DNA from: Daphnia carinata
Taxonomy: Eukaryota > Arthropoda > Branchiopoda > Diplostraca > Daphniidae
Reading direction: 5' to 3'
DNA: 64,000 bases
NCBI RefSeq assembly: GCF_022539665.2
Contig: NC_081331.1
Coordinates: 1,708,501-1,772,500 of the forward strand
The notes under the pieces were generated by a model. The model saw nothing but the letters and a program-made list of their open reading frames with translations. It was not told the DNA's origin and did no database searches. Below, piece by piece: positions 51,361 to 64,000 of the stretch. The translations under genes and the position numbers were made by a program. Positions within the stretch are counted from its first letter, which is position 1; every line of letters begins with the position of its first letter.

Positions 51361-54300
51361 ACGATGCTTGTAGAAAGAGAGTATCTGTACACGTCTGAAA
51401 GAAAACAAAAATTTTAACATTTTTCACGAGGTTTGCAGTACACGTATAGTTATTTGCCATAACATACTTTTATTCTTTTTTTTTTTTTTTGTGAAGAGAA
51501 AGAAATAAAATGCGCTTGCGCGCTGATTACTAGAAGCGGAATGCGGAACATGCGCCTCTTCAACTGTCACACATACATCATCGAATAAAAGCTTCACTCC
51601 ATTCCGCCGCCGCTTTTCGAACCTCATCTTCCACTGATGTGCAACAGCAAACGGGGTGATGGAGTTGATGGTATCTAGGAAGCGCATTTTTTCTTCAATC
51701 AGCGTGAGAGGGAAGCAGGTGAAATTTTATCCTGCGACATTGGGGGAAAAAAATGGGTGGAATCCACCAAAATCCAGCACACAATTTAAAGGTTGAAATA
51801 GTAGAGAAGAAATCCCTGCTGTACATTTGAAGAGCCATAAGACATAACTCTTGTCTTGTCTACCGAATCGAATGACAAGAACATATTTTTTGAGGGGCAT
51901 AGGGTCTACATAATCCCGTTTATTTTCCTTCCCCGTTCGCATCATAATTCATTTGCCCTTGATCCACAAATCCAGATGGTTAATCAATCAAGAAAGAAGG
52001 TCTGATGTGGCTGAAGGATGACATGATTGGCGGTCGGCCACGACGTTCTTTCCCGTTCTTGGTCCAGCAAGATTCTTGTTGTTTCGACGAAGCTTTGCTT
52101 CTAGGTCCAACGTAGATGTCCACGTGTAGGCTATAAAAAAGTAGTCCCTCGAAGTAAAATCACGATGCAAATCAGCACCGCAAATGGGGCATACACGGAA
52201 AAAGAAACGTTGCATTTCCATTTGGTTCGTATCGGTTCGTTGCTGCCCGTTTTTTTTTTCTCTCGCTATGTTTAGTGATTGAAAGAATGGGCGACGAACG
52301 ATCCGGAACGTCGAAAGAGATAATCACGTGCCTCCTCAACTTATATATATATTTTTTTTTCTGTGGGGGAGAAAAGAATAGATTGGGCTAGAGTTTACAT
52401 TATACGAGTGGATTGTTATATGCACCCACCTATGTAGCTTATGTTGCACGTAAAATTACGAAGGCAAAGACGGCCGATTGTTGCTGAACTTGGCCGAGTA
52501 CATATCCTATACGAAATAGAATTTTTAGAGGCACTTATGGCACTGGCTATCGTGCCCGGAACATCAGCAGAAATGTATAATTATAGGAAAAAGGAATCGA
52601 TTATCCACACAGGGTTAGCCTTGTGTGAAGACGCAAATGCCTTCCAAAACTGTAAAGAAAAATCGAAAAAGGACGTGGAGCAAGTCGCGGTGATTGCGTT
52701 TTACCTATTCAGTTTTGGCTTTCGGAAAAGGAGAGGCAAGAACCCATTGCATGCGGAATGTAAAGGGAAAAGAAGAAGGAAGTAGACGACTGGAACGCGT
52801 GCCAAACTTTTGTATACGTCGGGAGGGAGTACGCCAGCGATTTATTTGATCACCGACCTCGCGCGCGCTCTTGCGGTTGCCTGCTCTCTCTCTCTCTCTC
52901 CTGTCTTGCCACGTTCCTTCTACAAGTCTTACAGTTTCTCGCCTTTTCTGGTTTTTTTTTTCTTCTTTCTTTTCCCATTTTCTCTGTGTGGTATGTCGAG
53001 CGCGTGCTGTTGTCCGGTACCGTTTCCACTTCACGAACGACTTCACATAGGACTTACTGCAAAGGAGGCGCATGTTTCATTATCTTCTTCGTTTCTCTTC
53101 GTGACCAAGTCCAACTTCCCATTATTCTTCCTAATATTCACCGGTCATTTTTTTTTTTCTCTTAACGGCGTCGGCCGTTTGTAGCAGCCGTCTGCATCCA
53201 ACGGGGAAATGTCATCATCCATTCTTGAGAGCAAACAAATTTTTGTTTTCCGTGAACGGCCTCATTTTTTCTTTTTTTTCTTTTTCCTTCTCTTGTTCGT
53301 TTTACTTGTCGGACATTACGTTCTACCTTTTCGAATCGGGTTTGGTACGGTAAAAAAACGGCAACAACAAATTGCCTTCCGACGATTGAATGGTGTAGCC
53401 AGAGGCAAAAGGGGGGGGGGGGAACGCTGCTCCTGGTAAATGGAATGAAGAAGAATAATATGTAAGACAGTGGCCAGTTGTATAAGGACAATGCGAGGTA
53501 ATCACGAGGATAACTGGCCTAGCGTGACTTATCCATCCGTCCAGCTACCATATTTTTCTGGACGTGTAGTGATGGGCCAGCTAAGAGTAAAAGGGATGGG
53601 GTTTTCCTTTTTTTTTTTTTTCGGGGAAGTAGATAGTCGGTTATCCAGCACTTAGCTAGCGTGATTGCCGCAAACACGCGCGGACGTCCCGCGCGTACAG
53701 CCTAACTATTCCACGTCTGTGGGCTATCTAGTGAATGTTGCCCAATGTTTCACGCGCGCTAGTCAAGGACGGGGGGAACCAAAAAGAAAAAAAAAAAAAG
53801 AGCAGATAAACTGACGAAATGATTTGAATGGAACATGCTAAAAACCTTTCAATCGAGGAGATTGAGAAGAATCGAGCTAAGCGCTGCCAACCGATGACAT
53901 TCCATGCATTCTAAGCTTTTCCCAACATGAAGCCGAGAGTGGGACTTGAAAACAACAGTAACGCGGACACGGCCTCCGAAATTTTGTTTTATTTGGTTCA
54001 ATTCCTGCTGACAACATAATGATCTCGTATCGCCCGTTGTTTGGACGCTTGGCTTTCCCGAATTTCTTTGGCTGGCACTGAGTCATGACTCTGTAATCGA
54101 TTTGATTCATATCACGTAACTGTTGGCGTAATAATCTTTTCCCTGGCACCACCAACCGCTACGCTCTCTACTTCGATAGATATGGCTCTTAAATTCATCG
54201 ACTTTAAACTCAACGCAATCGCGTGAAAGCAGAGCATTTCAAACGATATAGAATTAATCGAGCGAGAAGAAGGAAAAAATGAAGAAAGAAAGCTTGGGCT

Positions 54301-57300
54301 TCTTCAATGTCTTAAACCCTACCTGCTCGTTGCACGATGAGGCTAATACCCCGAGAACTTTCACGCGTGCCAACAACCAATTTCATAGCGACATATAAAT
54401 ACTATATATACTGCATGTATCCAACAGGACGAGATTCGGTTCAAAACGAAACGCTTGGACACCATATGGAAAAGCCACCATCATCGGCCGTAATAGTCTA
54501 ACCAACAAATTCGGGAAATAACAACCGATAGGCAAACTTTCTCCGCCGAGTGTTGGCCGCACAACAAATGAAACGATGTGTTATCTGACTTTCATACGGC
54601 GTGAAGCGTTCGATATAGCGTTAAAAAGAGATTCTTATAGGGGAACTGAGGTGTGCACGAGAGGCCAGACAGGTTTTACGCAACATTCTATAGTCGAGGA
54701 AATGGTTTCATAAATGTACAGACAATATATATATATATATATTAAAAAAAAAAAAAAAAAAAGAATACACGGATGATCACTTCACAGCTTATGCGTCCAT
54801 TTGGGCGTGAGCTGCGCATTTCAGCGGTTGGATTTTCTAACCGGCCGCAACCTACTTTGATCGGCCAATGAAAAAGCGTTATCAATATATTATTATAGTT
54901 AGTATACGTGCGTCTATTATAAAGAGTACTTGTAATATTTTCCTTTTAGAACATCAGCTTTCTTTTTATCGAAACCAGCAGCAAATGAATCTCTTTTGAT
55001 CTGCTTTCTTTTTTGTTTTTCCTCAAATAGAATTACAAAGGAAATGTAAGCCCGATGTCCAAATTTCTCTGCCCAAATACCGAGTCCTTGTCTTGTATGT
55101 TTTTTTTTTCCACTTTATTGGAGATCCAAATCACTATGTGTGACTCTCGGGATGTATTCGTTCAATGACTTTATAATTCAATCAATTGATGGCAGAAGCG
55201 GAAAGAAAGGAAACAGATAAAAAGGGAAGACTAAAGGAAATGGTTGCGCGGGGAGTTGACTGCACGGATCCCGTCCAGCTGTCGACGATAAGTTCAAATT
55301 AGCGTTGCGCGTTGGCAGACAACACAACGATTGCGGAGGAGTGTGTGTACACTCACTCGCGCTATAATAGTTGTACAGAGAGACACACACTCTGTATCTT
55401 TTGCTACACTAATTTTTTTTTATTTTTTGTTTGTTTGTCCTGTTATTTCCGGCCCGCAGAGGCAGCGGCCTCCAAATGATCTCCACTGGGATGAAGATGA
55501 TATTGATCCCCTTTTTTTGTTCTGTTGCTCCCTATCTTTTTGGCTGATCTTGATGATGATTTTTTAGCGGCTTTTTTTCCCCTTTCGTCTCACCGTCTGT
55601 CTGTGTCATCAATTACGTTACATCCGTCAGCAGTTGTGCGTACCGCTTGTATCATTCATTACTGTTGGGTGGCTTTTCTTTGGCCTTCATCACGATCCCG
55701 ATGGCTAGCCGTCCAATTTTTTTATTTGCCTAGTATTCTGGGTGTACGCTATCTGAGATGGCTTTTGGAGCTAGCCACACAGAACGCTTTCCAATGAAGT
55801 AAGCGCCAGCAAAACGGAAGGTATAATCAGAGAATCCACTATTTTGTAAATTGAATAACGAGAAACGGTATGGTACCTCTATGGTGGGACCAGTGTATCA
55901 ATAAAACGAGGCGACACCACATCCAATTTGGTGTGTTCGTTCAAATAAAGACGTCATGTCGAGACAAACGCTGGAAACGTAAGGACGCCCGCGTTACACG
56001 TTTGGCAGACCAATCAGACAGCACAGCTCGGCTGATTTATCTACAAATCCAATTTTCCAAATGAAAATATTGTTAAAAGGGCAAACATATCTGACGTCCC
56101 AATTAGAACAACAAAAAGAGTATGCGGTCAAACGCGGAGGTCTCATGGATTTAAACCCCATGAATATTCGAAGGCCGACTGTTCCCTCCTCTCCAGCGTG
56201 TTGTTTAGAGGACTTGTTGGAAAAATACAAGGGATACATATAAAAAAAAAAAGAATCATTATCATCATCATCATAATGAACGAAAAAAAAAAGTAGGGGT
56301 AAGGGTAAACTGAGGGTCGAGGACGAACTGATCAGCGCTGACCAGCAGAAGGGAAAATTGAAGAGAGTTGACCATTTTTCTAACTCACCTGTCCTTATAG
56401 TTTAGCTTCCCTCAACAACAACAAAAAAAAGGAGGGGAGAAAACACGGACATAGAGAAGAGGGGGTTCCTGTATAACTCATCATATATAGCACGTGCCAT
56501 GTGTGTCGTGCGTGTGCCTACGTGTGTGTATATAGAAGCCCCGGTTGGTTGGGAGGTAGGTTACGGATGGCCACCTTTCAGTCGTTGACTTCCTGCCGAA
56601 TCAACTCTCTATACTCGGCTGGCCGTTTGTTTTTGTGTGCCATCAGCGAATAACCGCAGCAGCCGTTAAAACGACCATACAGCTCACCTTTTTACTTTTT
56701 CTTCTGCCTTCTTCTGTTCCAGGAAAATGCTCTGCATTCCATTATCTATTTGGAGGCATTAAAATAGTAGATTTTCCTCCAATAAGAATAGCCAAACGCG
56801 TTCGAAATAAAGTCGGTTCATCGCTTTCACTGTTAGTTTCACTCTCACGCCCTGATATACATAAAAGATCCCCCCTTTATTTGCATGATAAAGTCGTTCG
56901 TAAAATACCGGCATGATTTAAATAGTTGATACGTCAATGCAAACTGCCGTTTAAAAATGAATTTCTTTAAAAAAAAAATGGACAATTTTTTGGTGACTTA
57001 TGGCGTTGAGGGGGGTCATATTTTTCTAGTCCATTTATCTTCATGTGTCCTCCGTGTATTGTTTCCTTCCTCTTTTGTATTTTCCCTATGTGTGTTATTT
57101 AGTTAACGATGATGCACGCGTGTGCCTCTTACCTGTACAGCAACAATACAAAAAGAAAGAGAGATGAACCGGTGCTGTGTCCCCCTCTCGTCTTTCCTTT
57201 TTTTTTTTTTTTAACCCCCCTCATATGAGGGTGCTGCTTGCCAGATGACCCACATGGTAAGTCACACTCATCACGTGCCCTCTCTGATAAACATTTTTCT

Positions 57301-60300
57301 CCCCTTTTTTTTATATTTTACATAAGATACGACTCCGTTTATCCCCTCCACATATTTTTTGTTCCCTATCCAGTAGTATCCCCGCCCCATCAACGACTAT
57401 AACAATCATGACTTTGTGTATTTTAAATAATTGAAAAATTTTTCAAACAAAAACGAGATGTAAGAAGAATAAAAAAAGACTTTTTGCTTGTATGATGATA
57501 TGCAGAGATCTTCAGCCAAAAAAAATGTCATTACGAGAACTAACATAACTATGCTTGAAGAGTGTGTAGTAGTAGTAGTGGCCCCCCTCTTCTAGCACGT
57601 CAAGCACGGTTAGTTTTCATCTTATTTTTTTCCCCTCCATTCATTTCTTTGGAAAACGCAACACATGAATGAGCAATTGAAATATTGCAGAGTCATTTGC
57701 CGTACGTACTGTTTGATGAAGAACGACAAGAAAGTCACTAAGGCACTTTTACATATACATAGGACTACACATAAGCCGAAAGAATGCATAATTCATGAAA
57801 AACGACGATAATGTACAAGTCCGTTAAGTTTTTATCTTCCATTCTTTTTTCATGTGTAACAGAGCTACCTTTTTTTTTCTTTCTTTATCAAATTAATTCA
57901 TTTGCATAAACGCCAATTCATCATCATATCATCAAACGACAGTTATGATTGCATTACGCAACATTGTGCGCATTCCTTTGGTGGGACTTGAATCAAAGGC
58001 AAATCAAGTAACGGACACACTTCTCCTTTTCCTTTTCCTTCCTGATCAGATTCGACAGGTGGAATCGGACGGCATAAAAAATAGGGGACACACAATTCTC
58101 TTTTGTAGCAGTGGTATTTTTAATTAAAAAGCTATTCATAACAAAACTGTTGATAGAACCGCGCGTGCGACGCACGTCCGCAAATAGAAAAGAAAAAAAC
58201 AATTTCTCCATGTCAATTTCATCGAGGAGAGAGCGAAGGAGAAAATGAGGGGCGGAGCCTTGTAAATAAAAATAAAAATATGTGGTCCCCCAATTCACAT
58301 TAAAAAAAAAGGCAAAACAAAACAAAAGAACGATGTAAAAGGGGGGGGCGATTCGAAGAGGGAGAAGGGCCAAAGGTCGGTGGCGTCGCTTACCTGCTGA
58401 CTCTTCGGGCCGCGTCAAACGCCGAGTGGGAGGGGGGAGACCCCACTCACCTGGTCTGTTGCTATACAGAGTCATAAGAGAAGAGGGGGGCAAAAAAAAA
58501 CTTTGACGCCGTTTAAAACACTGAAGAAGGACACACATGGATGTTATAATCTAACACACGAGCTATCGCAGAGGGCTCCTATAAGGATTGTGAAGTCACT
58601 GGCGTGTCAACACCTGCTTCCGCTGCTTTCTGCCGAGAAGAAGAAGAAACCGTTTTTTTTTTTTTTTGCTGCTGGCCTTTTGTTTTCTTCTTGTCTTATT
58701 CCACAAGTTTTATCGCATGCATTAAAGAAGGGGGGATTGCGTTATGTTTCCTGTTTTTCATTCGGATTTTCTTGACGCCGGCTCGTGCCAAAGTTAATTC
58801 AAAGGAAACGAGAGAAAAGAAATTATAAGTGCGGGGCTTCTTCATCAGCTGCTGGTATGACAAAAAAAAAAAAAACAGCGGCCTTATCATATTGTTCCAT
58901 AATCCTCTAAACCTCTCTCAGCTGCAGTCGTTACATTCTATTAGCCAAGAAAATAACAAACCCCTCAGAAGAAACTTCAGAGCGTCGTTGGGACGACGGC
59001 TGGCGTCCGTTTAAGTCGACGAACGCGTGCCACGTTTCCAATTTCGCTCCCTTTGCTTCTCCTTCTTCTATACGTGAACGACACCCTGCTAGACTAACAC
59101 TGTTGCTCCAGCTTGCCCATTTTTTTCTTTTTTTTTTTTGCGAGGAGTATTACTCAGTTGGTTCCCTCCTCGTCCTTTTGCTTGTTAATTCTGTTTGCTA
59201 ACAAACAAAAAAATGAATATTGAGGTTACATCTGCACGAAGACACTGAATGGGCTCACAAAAGAGAAGCAATCAGCAAACTTGTTTCCACTTATATTAGG
59301 GTTCAAACGTTTTGTTTTTTCGCGCCTCTGGTGTTCTGTTTGCATTTCTCCTGTTGTTCTTGTTACGCTTTTTCTTTTTGTGTTGATTGTTCTCCCTTTT
59401 TTTCTGCGTGTCCCTTGTTATCATCACTATACACGTTCGTGATGTTTACCCGATAAACACATATTGACCGATCCTCTTGATGGCCAAACAAAACACATTC
59501 TCCTTTTTTTTTTTGAGGGGGGAAGAGGGGGTCCTTATTGTAGGATATGTACTGCACACTGCGTTAACATTGTATCGCAGCAATGCAGCGAAGTGACACG
59601 ACCGTGAAGAGCATGCAATGAAGGAGGTTTCTTTCCAATGTGTCAATTGTATAGTAGTGAACACAACAAGCAAAAGAAAAAAAAAAGTAGGTTGTTTATC
59701 AGTTCCAGCAACTAGCACTTGTCTTCGTAGCGGACGTTCTATCGGCTAATGATCTGTGTGCGTAACGTGCCTTTTTTTTTGCAATTACTCATCGCGTGAG
59801 CGATGGGCTGTCGCCAATCGAAATGGGAGAAATCAATTACTTTGTAGCGGAAAACCTTGTGGATGATGATAGAAAACAGTTGAAGAAATAAAAAAATGGT
59901 TCCGGCTAAAAGAGACTGAAAATCGTATTTGCATTGTTTGACGGAATTTAAAACACGCGCGTGCGAGGAGGCAAATAATGTTCATTGCTCTATTGTAAAA
60001 TGCGGGTATTCAGAATTTAAAAAAAAAAGGGGTCCGGAACCAATTGATTTTGCGGTTCATCGTATTGTCCTTTGTGTGTGTGAGTGTGTGTTTTTTTTTG
60101 GTCAGCTGTTATGTTAGCGTAATGTGACGACGCCAAGTATTTTCCCTAATGCTTTCTTCCGGTTGATTTCACCAAATGTTATTCAACGAACTTTCCTTTT
60201 GTGTTTCTCAACTGTTGTCCACCATTCGATTACTCGTCTAATAACCGTTCTTTTCTAGGGTGCGTTGAATGGGTCTTCTGGAAATCTAATTATACCGCAC

Positions 60301-62300
60301 AGCTATTAGGAATTAACGGCGGGGTGGCCCTGTCGGCAACTCTACCAACAGGACAGTTTTTAAAAAAACACTTAAAAAGGTATCCAACTTACAAAGAGTA
60401 AAGGAAAAATATCCGACAGAGGGACAGGGTGCAAAGTGAAAATCTATTACAACTTGACCAGATGCTATGTACGCATTGCCATTATATTACATACAGTACG
60501 CAGTTGTTGCGAAAGGAAAAAAAAAAATACATGTATAAAAATAAAACACCTATAATAAAAAAAAAAAAAAAAAAAAAGGGAAAAGCGGACGCAGGAAAGA
60601 CGGGCAACAGCAATGGGCTCCTGCTGTTTCTATTTTGACGACATCCGAAAATAGCTACTCGTATATGCATGTATCATGTCCGCGCAGTCAAAATCCAGTT
60701 TTCGGAGGGGATTGAATGTTGTAGAATAAAAAACATGGTTGTAATCCCTCCCTCCCATCACGCCATAATCGTTCGCAGAAAGAAAAAAAAATCGTGAAAG
60801 GGACGATCATGTGATGGAGGGAGAGAGTGAACGCTTCATCCCCGCGTGTCCTATTTCCTCATTCAGTCGGAACGTCTATAAACAAAACTTGATGACATTT
60901 GGGTGATCGCCGGAGATGTAAACCACGTACATTACGCAATGCTTGTTTAGGGCATGGCAAAACGTTTTTTAAATATAACATGTGGGTCGCTTTGAATGTG
61001 AAACAGAAATACGTTTCGTTAGCGCGGGGACGTAAAGGCAGCATTGAATGAAAAAGGACGGAACTTATATCTCATTTGCATACTAGGCATATTCGAATTG
61101 AACCACCTGTACATCGGTTTGTACTGTAGCAGCCAAACTAAAACACGATAAATGTCTCATCGTGTATGTGTCTGTTTTATTTTTTTGGCTTTTCTCCCCC
61201 TTCTCTTCGGAGATAAACAACACATTTTTGTGATCAAACAGATACAGCAAACCGTTGCACCGCCAATACAAACTTGTGCCATCACTTTATATACCTCACG
61301 CACTATACACACTCACACGTGTACGAAACGTATGCCAGAATTTCATATATGAAGTTTTCATATTAAAAAAAAAATCTGATTCAGAGTAGTCACCTGCGAT
61401 TTTTGGGACACGTACGCCGGGCCAAAAAAATACATGTGTGTGGGCAGGATATAACGCACCTGTTATTTTATTTGTTTTTTCCACAGTCATTCTGTTCTGG
61501 TTTGTTTGTACGTTCACGAATGCCCTATTCGTCACCAAAACGTGGTCAGAACAATTCACTAAACATATGCGTCGTTTACTGGTGGTGTATTCGCCGTGCA
61601 ATAGACGTTTTTTTTTTTTACCATGTCGGATTGGCTAATGCGCTCATGCAAATTCTAAACTAGATGCGTCACTGAAAAGTATGCGTCTGTGCTTGTATTT
61701 GTTTTGGAGAGGTTATTGGGTCTGTTTGCCACTGACCAAGTTGACATAGCCTGGCTAGTTTAACGAACCGTTTTGAAAGGACGGGACGTCCTCTGTCCGG
61801 GCTATCCAAACCAATGAAAGCACGCAACACAGATTTTCTCCCATTTTCTCGTTCTTGTTCACTTCACATTTCGCCAAGCAATAAGATATAATAGCTAAAC
61901 CACGGTCGAGAGTTTTTTTTGAAGTGAATGCGTCAGTCCAGACCTCGACTGCAGGTGAGTAAAGGCCATATTTTTGTGAGGATTCAACGGTCCAGCGCAA
62001 AGGTGTGTGTACGAACGAAAGCGTGAAAACGATCCAAGTGTTTCAAGTGCTGCCTTTAGCCTTGACTGGATTACAGCTGCACACAATTTTTATTTTAGTT
62101 GTTCGTTGTTTAGCAAACTTTTTTGGGGGGTTTCATTCTTTTTTCTGAAACATACAGTCTGCGCGAATCGGCATTTTTGAGACCAGAATTTTTAATGCTG
62201 GTTGTGTTATTCCGGTACAAAGTATTTCTTTATAGACTTTGTTATTATCTTTTATAATTGCCATCTTAGTTTTTCCAAAGGAAAAAGCTTAAGAAAAAAA
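51361..62300. other. Gene-free stretch right of the lysozyme
   Basis: No recognisable domain or consistent exon chain on either strand over almost 11 kb. The content is T/A runs, CT and TA microsatellites, and short open frames whose products are mostly F/S/L/K. A 114-codon plus-strand frame at 52441-52785 and a 92-codon minus-strand frame at 53877-54155 match no family I know. A short exon-like patch after an acceptor at 55459 reads RQRPPNDLHWDEDDIDPLF. The interval may hold distal regulatory DNA or long 5' introns of the gene at the right edge. Confidence 0.5.
54724..54762. repeat. TA microsatellite followed by an A19 run
   Basis: About ten TA units (54724-54743) run directly into nineteen A residues (54744-54762). 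No retroposed gene body was recognised upstream of the A run. Confidence 0.85.
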
Positions 62301-62332
62301 AAAAAAAATAAATAAATAAAACGGACGCGCCG

Positions 62333-62400
62333 CCATTGGCCCAGGTGTGGCGGGCGTCGTCATAGCGACCGAGCCCCGACGCCAATCTGGATAAACCAAT
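62333..62400 (+). promoter_or_regulatory. CCAAT-box cluster in a GC-rich patch, candidate promoter of the right-edge gene
   Basis: CCATTGGC (62333, both orientations of CCAAT partly readable), GCCAAT (62381) and ACCAAT (62395) fall within 68 bp of GC-rich DNA, unlike the T/A-rich surroundings. A candidate untranslated or first exon ending at a consensus donor (62618) lies about 200 bp downstream. The spacing suits a TATA-less promoter directed rightward. Confidence 0.35.
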
Positions 62401-62439
62401 CGCTGGGACCTCCGCACGCTAACAATTTTTTTTTTTCCT

Positions 62440-62618
62440 ACATGCTAGGGCTGGACTGAAAGTGCATACCATTTTTCCGTTGTTGTTGCGATGGGTGGTA
62501 GAAGTGGGCGGAAGAAGAGGAGTAAGGAGGATTAGCCTGAAAAAGAAAAAACATACACAGACAGAAAAGAGGGAGAGGGCTCCCGCCGACAACAGCAGCC
62601 AACCGGGCGGAGAATCAG
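62440..62618 (+). other. Candidate 5' exon of the right-edge gene
   Basis: Sequence rich in GAC/AGC/GGC triplets ends at AATCAG|GTGAGT, a consensus donor. One frame is open through it (ending RAPADNSSQPGGES plus one nucleotide, phase 1) but has no ATG, so it is either untranslated or an internal exon. The left boundary is a guess. Confidence 0.3.
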
Positions 62619-63115
62619 GTGAGTTGGGTGGTTGTGGGTGGAAAAGAAAACTACCGTGTACGAACTACTATAGTAGTGTATACTGCGTTTCAGTTATACT
62701 AGCAGGATTTTCCCAATCCGCAGCGCACCAGCAACAGACTGGAACTCTCCTCCCCCTAAGGCCATCCAACAGCTATATCTCCACCCCCTTGTCTTTCTCT
62801 CACATTTCCATCTCCATATGGATGGGCCTTTTTTTTTTTTTTTTAATATCTAGTCTACCTATACCTATACTACTACTATTACTACCTTTATCTCCCTCTG
62901 ATGTGTGTGTGGCTAGAAGCCAACTGCTTTTTTTTTTCTCATCCTTCTTTTCTTTTCTCTCTTTATTTTTTGTTTGAAGGGTTGATTTTTTTTCCTACCT
63001 CCACCTGGGTGTCTTGCAAGGTGTTGTAGCACCCCACCAAAAAAAAAAAAGGAGAGAGAAGGAGGAGCTCTCTTTTTTTTATTTTATTATATACATACAG
63101 TTTTTTCAAACTCAG

Positions 63116-63188
63116 ACAGTGAAGTGTCTTATGCGAGTCGCAGTGCCCCACCACCGGCTAGTTCAAGTCCTGACGCCGTCGCGCTCAG
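63116..63188 (+). other. Candidate second exon of the right-edge gene
   Basis: A pyrimidine-rich acceptor (TTTTTTCAAACTCAG) and a donor-like CTCAG|GTGTGC bound 73 nt. Entered in phase 1 it reads DSEVSYASRSAPPPASSSPD, which continues the open frame of 62440-62618. In another frame it contains an ATG (63131) giving MRVAVPHHRLVQVLTPSRS, leaving in phase 1. Both readings are possible, and the exon may be untranslated. Confidence 0.3.
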
Positions 63189-63567
63189 GTGTGCAAATCT
63201 ATTCACCTCTCCGAAAACCCTAAATCTCAATCGGCAAAACCTCTGACACGAGAAGTCAAGTATCGCCCGTACGCGCAAACAGTCGCAATCAGTTACCGCT
63301 GCTGCTGTGTTTTTACTGTTCATTGTAACAAACGGATATTCTTTTTTTTTTTTCCACACATTTCTTCTATCTCATGCGGGTTTCCTTTTAATTTAACGAC
63401 GTGCAAGTGGTCAGTTATTCCCTGATTTATTCATTACGCAAAACAAAAACAAAAATTCCCCGAGTTCGTATGGTGTTTCTTTACTGTGTTTGATTGGTGT
63501 CACATTCTTCGGTGGAAATCGCTTGTGTAACTCAAAACAAACAAAGTGAATTGCCTCTACTTCAAAA

Positions 63568-64000
63568 ATGTACGAGAATTCGTCGTCACCAGTGTCGGCA
63601 AGACAACAACACGAGGCCGAGATCCTCCGTCGGATGAGCGCCGCCCGATCCAGCGCTTTCAACGTCGTTGCTCCTTATTCACTCGAAGCTCAGCAACAAA
63701 ACATTAGCAAAGGTAACTTCTATTTTCATCATCTCTCTATTTTTATCGGTTGCCTACTGTTAGTTGTCTAAACTGTTCGGCAATCGTCTGGACGAGTCAT
63801 ATTAGCATAACAATGGTGTAATCATTTCAATTTTTTTCCTCGTATGATTGCGCATCGCGTGATAAGATATTGATGGCGTTGGCTACGGAGCCAATCCATT
63901 CCTAGGCTCATTCGGCCTATTGTCGACCTCATGGCTAGTGTGGTCATTACAGCAACAACAACAACAACAACAACAACAGTCGCAACAGAATGGAACGGCA
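63568..64000 (+). CDS. 5' part of an unrecognised Q-rich protein, cut by the right edge
   Basis: The ATG at 63568 opens MYENSSSPVSARQQHEAEIL, then an RRMSAARSSAFNVVAPYS stretch, ending at AAAG|GTAACT (exon 63568-63712, phase 1). A second exon starting at 63906 (after ATTCCTAG) or 63936 (after GGCTAG) is phase-compatible and reads into LQQQQQQQQQQSQQNGTA, encoded by CAG, eight CAA and CAG, and is still open at the last base. An in-frame TGA just before the ATG (63547) supports a start here if this is a first exon. Alternatively the exon begins at 63593 after CACCAG and continues an upstream exon. The polar, Q-rich N-terminus suggests a transcriptional regulator, but that is inference and the family is not recognised. 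Confidence 0.5.
63953..63976. repeat. (CAA)8 trinucleotide repeat
   Basis: Eight pure CAA codons flanked by CAG, probably coding polyglutamine in the right-edge gene. Confidence 0.85.

Noticed and set aside
52441-52785. 114-codon plus-strand open frame starting MLHVKLRRQRRPIVAELG
   Set aside because: No acceptor, no recognisable family, an A-rich lysine-heavy end and no partner exons. It may deserve a conservation test but is not supported as a gene.
54724-54762. A19 run considered as the tail of a retroposed sequence
   Set aside because: It follows a TA microsatellite directly, and no gene-like body or target-site duplication was seen.
1-64000. tRNA, rRNA, known microRNA, CRISPR, viral or transposase genes
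   Set aside because: I looked for B-box-like GGTTCGAATCC motifs, several well-known arthropod microRNA seeds, repeat-spacer arrays and polymerase or transposase motifs, and found no convincing case. A tRNAscan, Rfam or RepeatMasker run would be decisive.

Overview
This window is eukaryotic nuclear DNA, almost certainly from an arthropod. Genes are split by GT-AG introns, many of them only 50-130 bp. Intergenic DNA is dense in T and A runs and dinucleotide microsatellites, and the recognisable proteins are animal families (FAS1 matrix protein, NSP/BCAR3 adaptor, Senseless/GFI1 zinc-finger factor, C-type lysozyme). A branchiopod crustacean such as Daphnia would fit the short introns and gene spacing, but that is inference; no species-specific marker was seen. 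There are no bacterial operons, CRISPR arrays, rRNA genes, convincing tRNA genes or intact transposon ORFs.

Layout. 1-18.2 kb: no confident gene, only T/A-rich DNA with a few short exon-like patches and one 50-codon small ORF. 18.2-24.7 kb (+): a secreted proline/glutamine-rich protein with two C-terminal FAS1 domains, seven coding exons, with two phase-compatible optional exons in its first intron. 26.3-30.8 kb (-): an NSP-family (BCAR3/SH2D3C) adaptor in twelve exons, 818 codons, carrying an N-terminal SAM domain ahead of its SH2 and Cas-binding RasGEF-like domains. 30.8-42.2 kb: about 11 kb without a gene, with a small inverted-repeat element near 31.5 kb. 42.2-45.8 kb (-): a Senseless/GFI1 transcription factor with six C2H2 fingers. 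49.3-51.3 kb (+): a C-type lysozyme with both catalytic acids and a 53-residue C-terminal tail. 51.3-62.3 kb: gene-free by what I can see. 62.3-64.0 kb (+): a CCAAT-rich promoter-like patch and the first exons of a Q-rich protein that runs off the right edge.

The FAS1 and BCAR3 genes converge tail to tail, with about 1.7 kb between their stop codons. Senseless and the lysozyme diverge from a shared 3.5 kb region. The genes do not form one pathway; they are extracellular matrix, adhesion signalling, neural/sensory fate and antimicrobial or digestive genes that happen to be neighbours. All gene models were assembled by hand from splice signals and codon phase; every internal junction listed for the four main genes keeps the reading frame. 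The most notable structural results are the SAM-SH2-GEF architecture of the BCAR3 relative, the six-finger form of the arthropod Senseless, and the optional truncating exons of the FAS1 gene.
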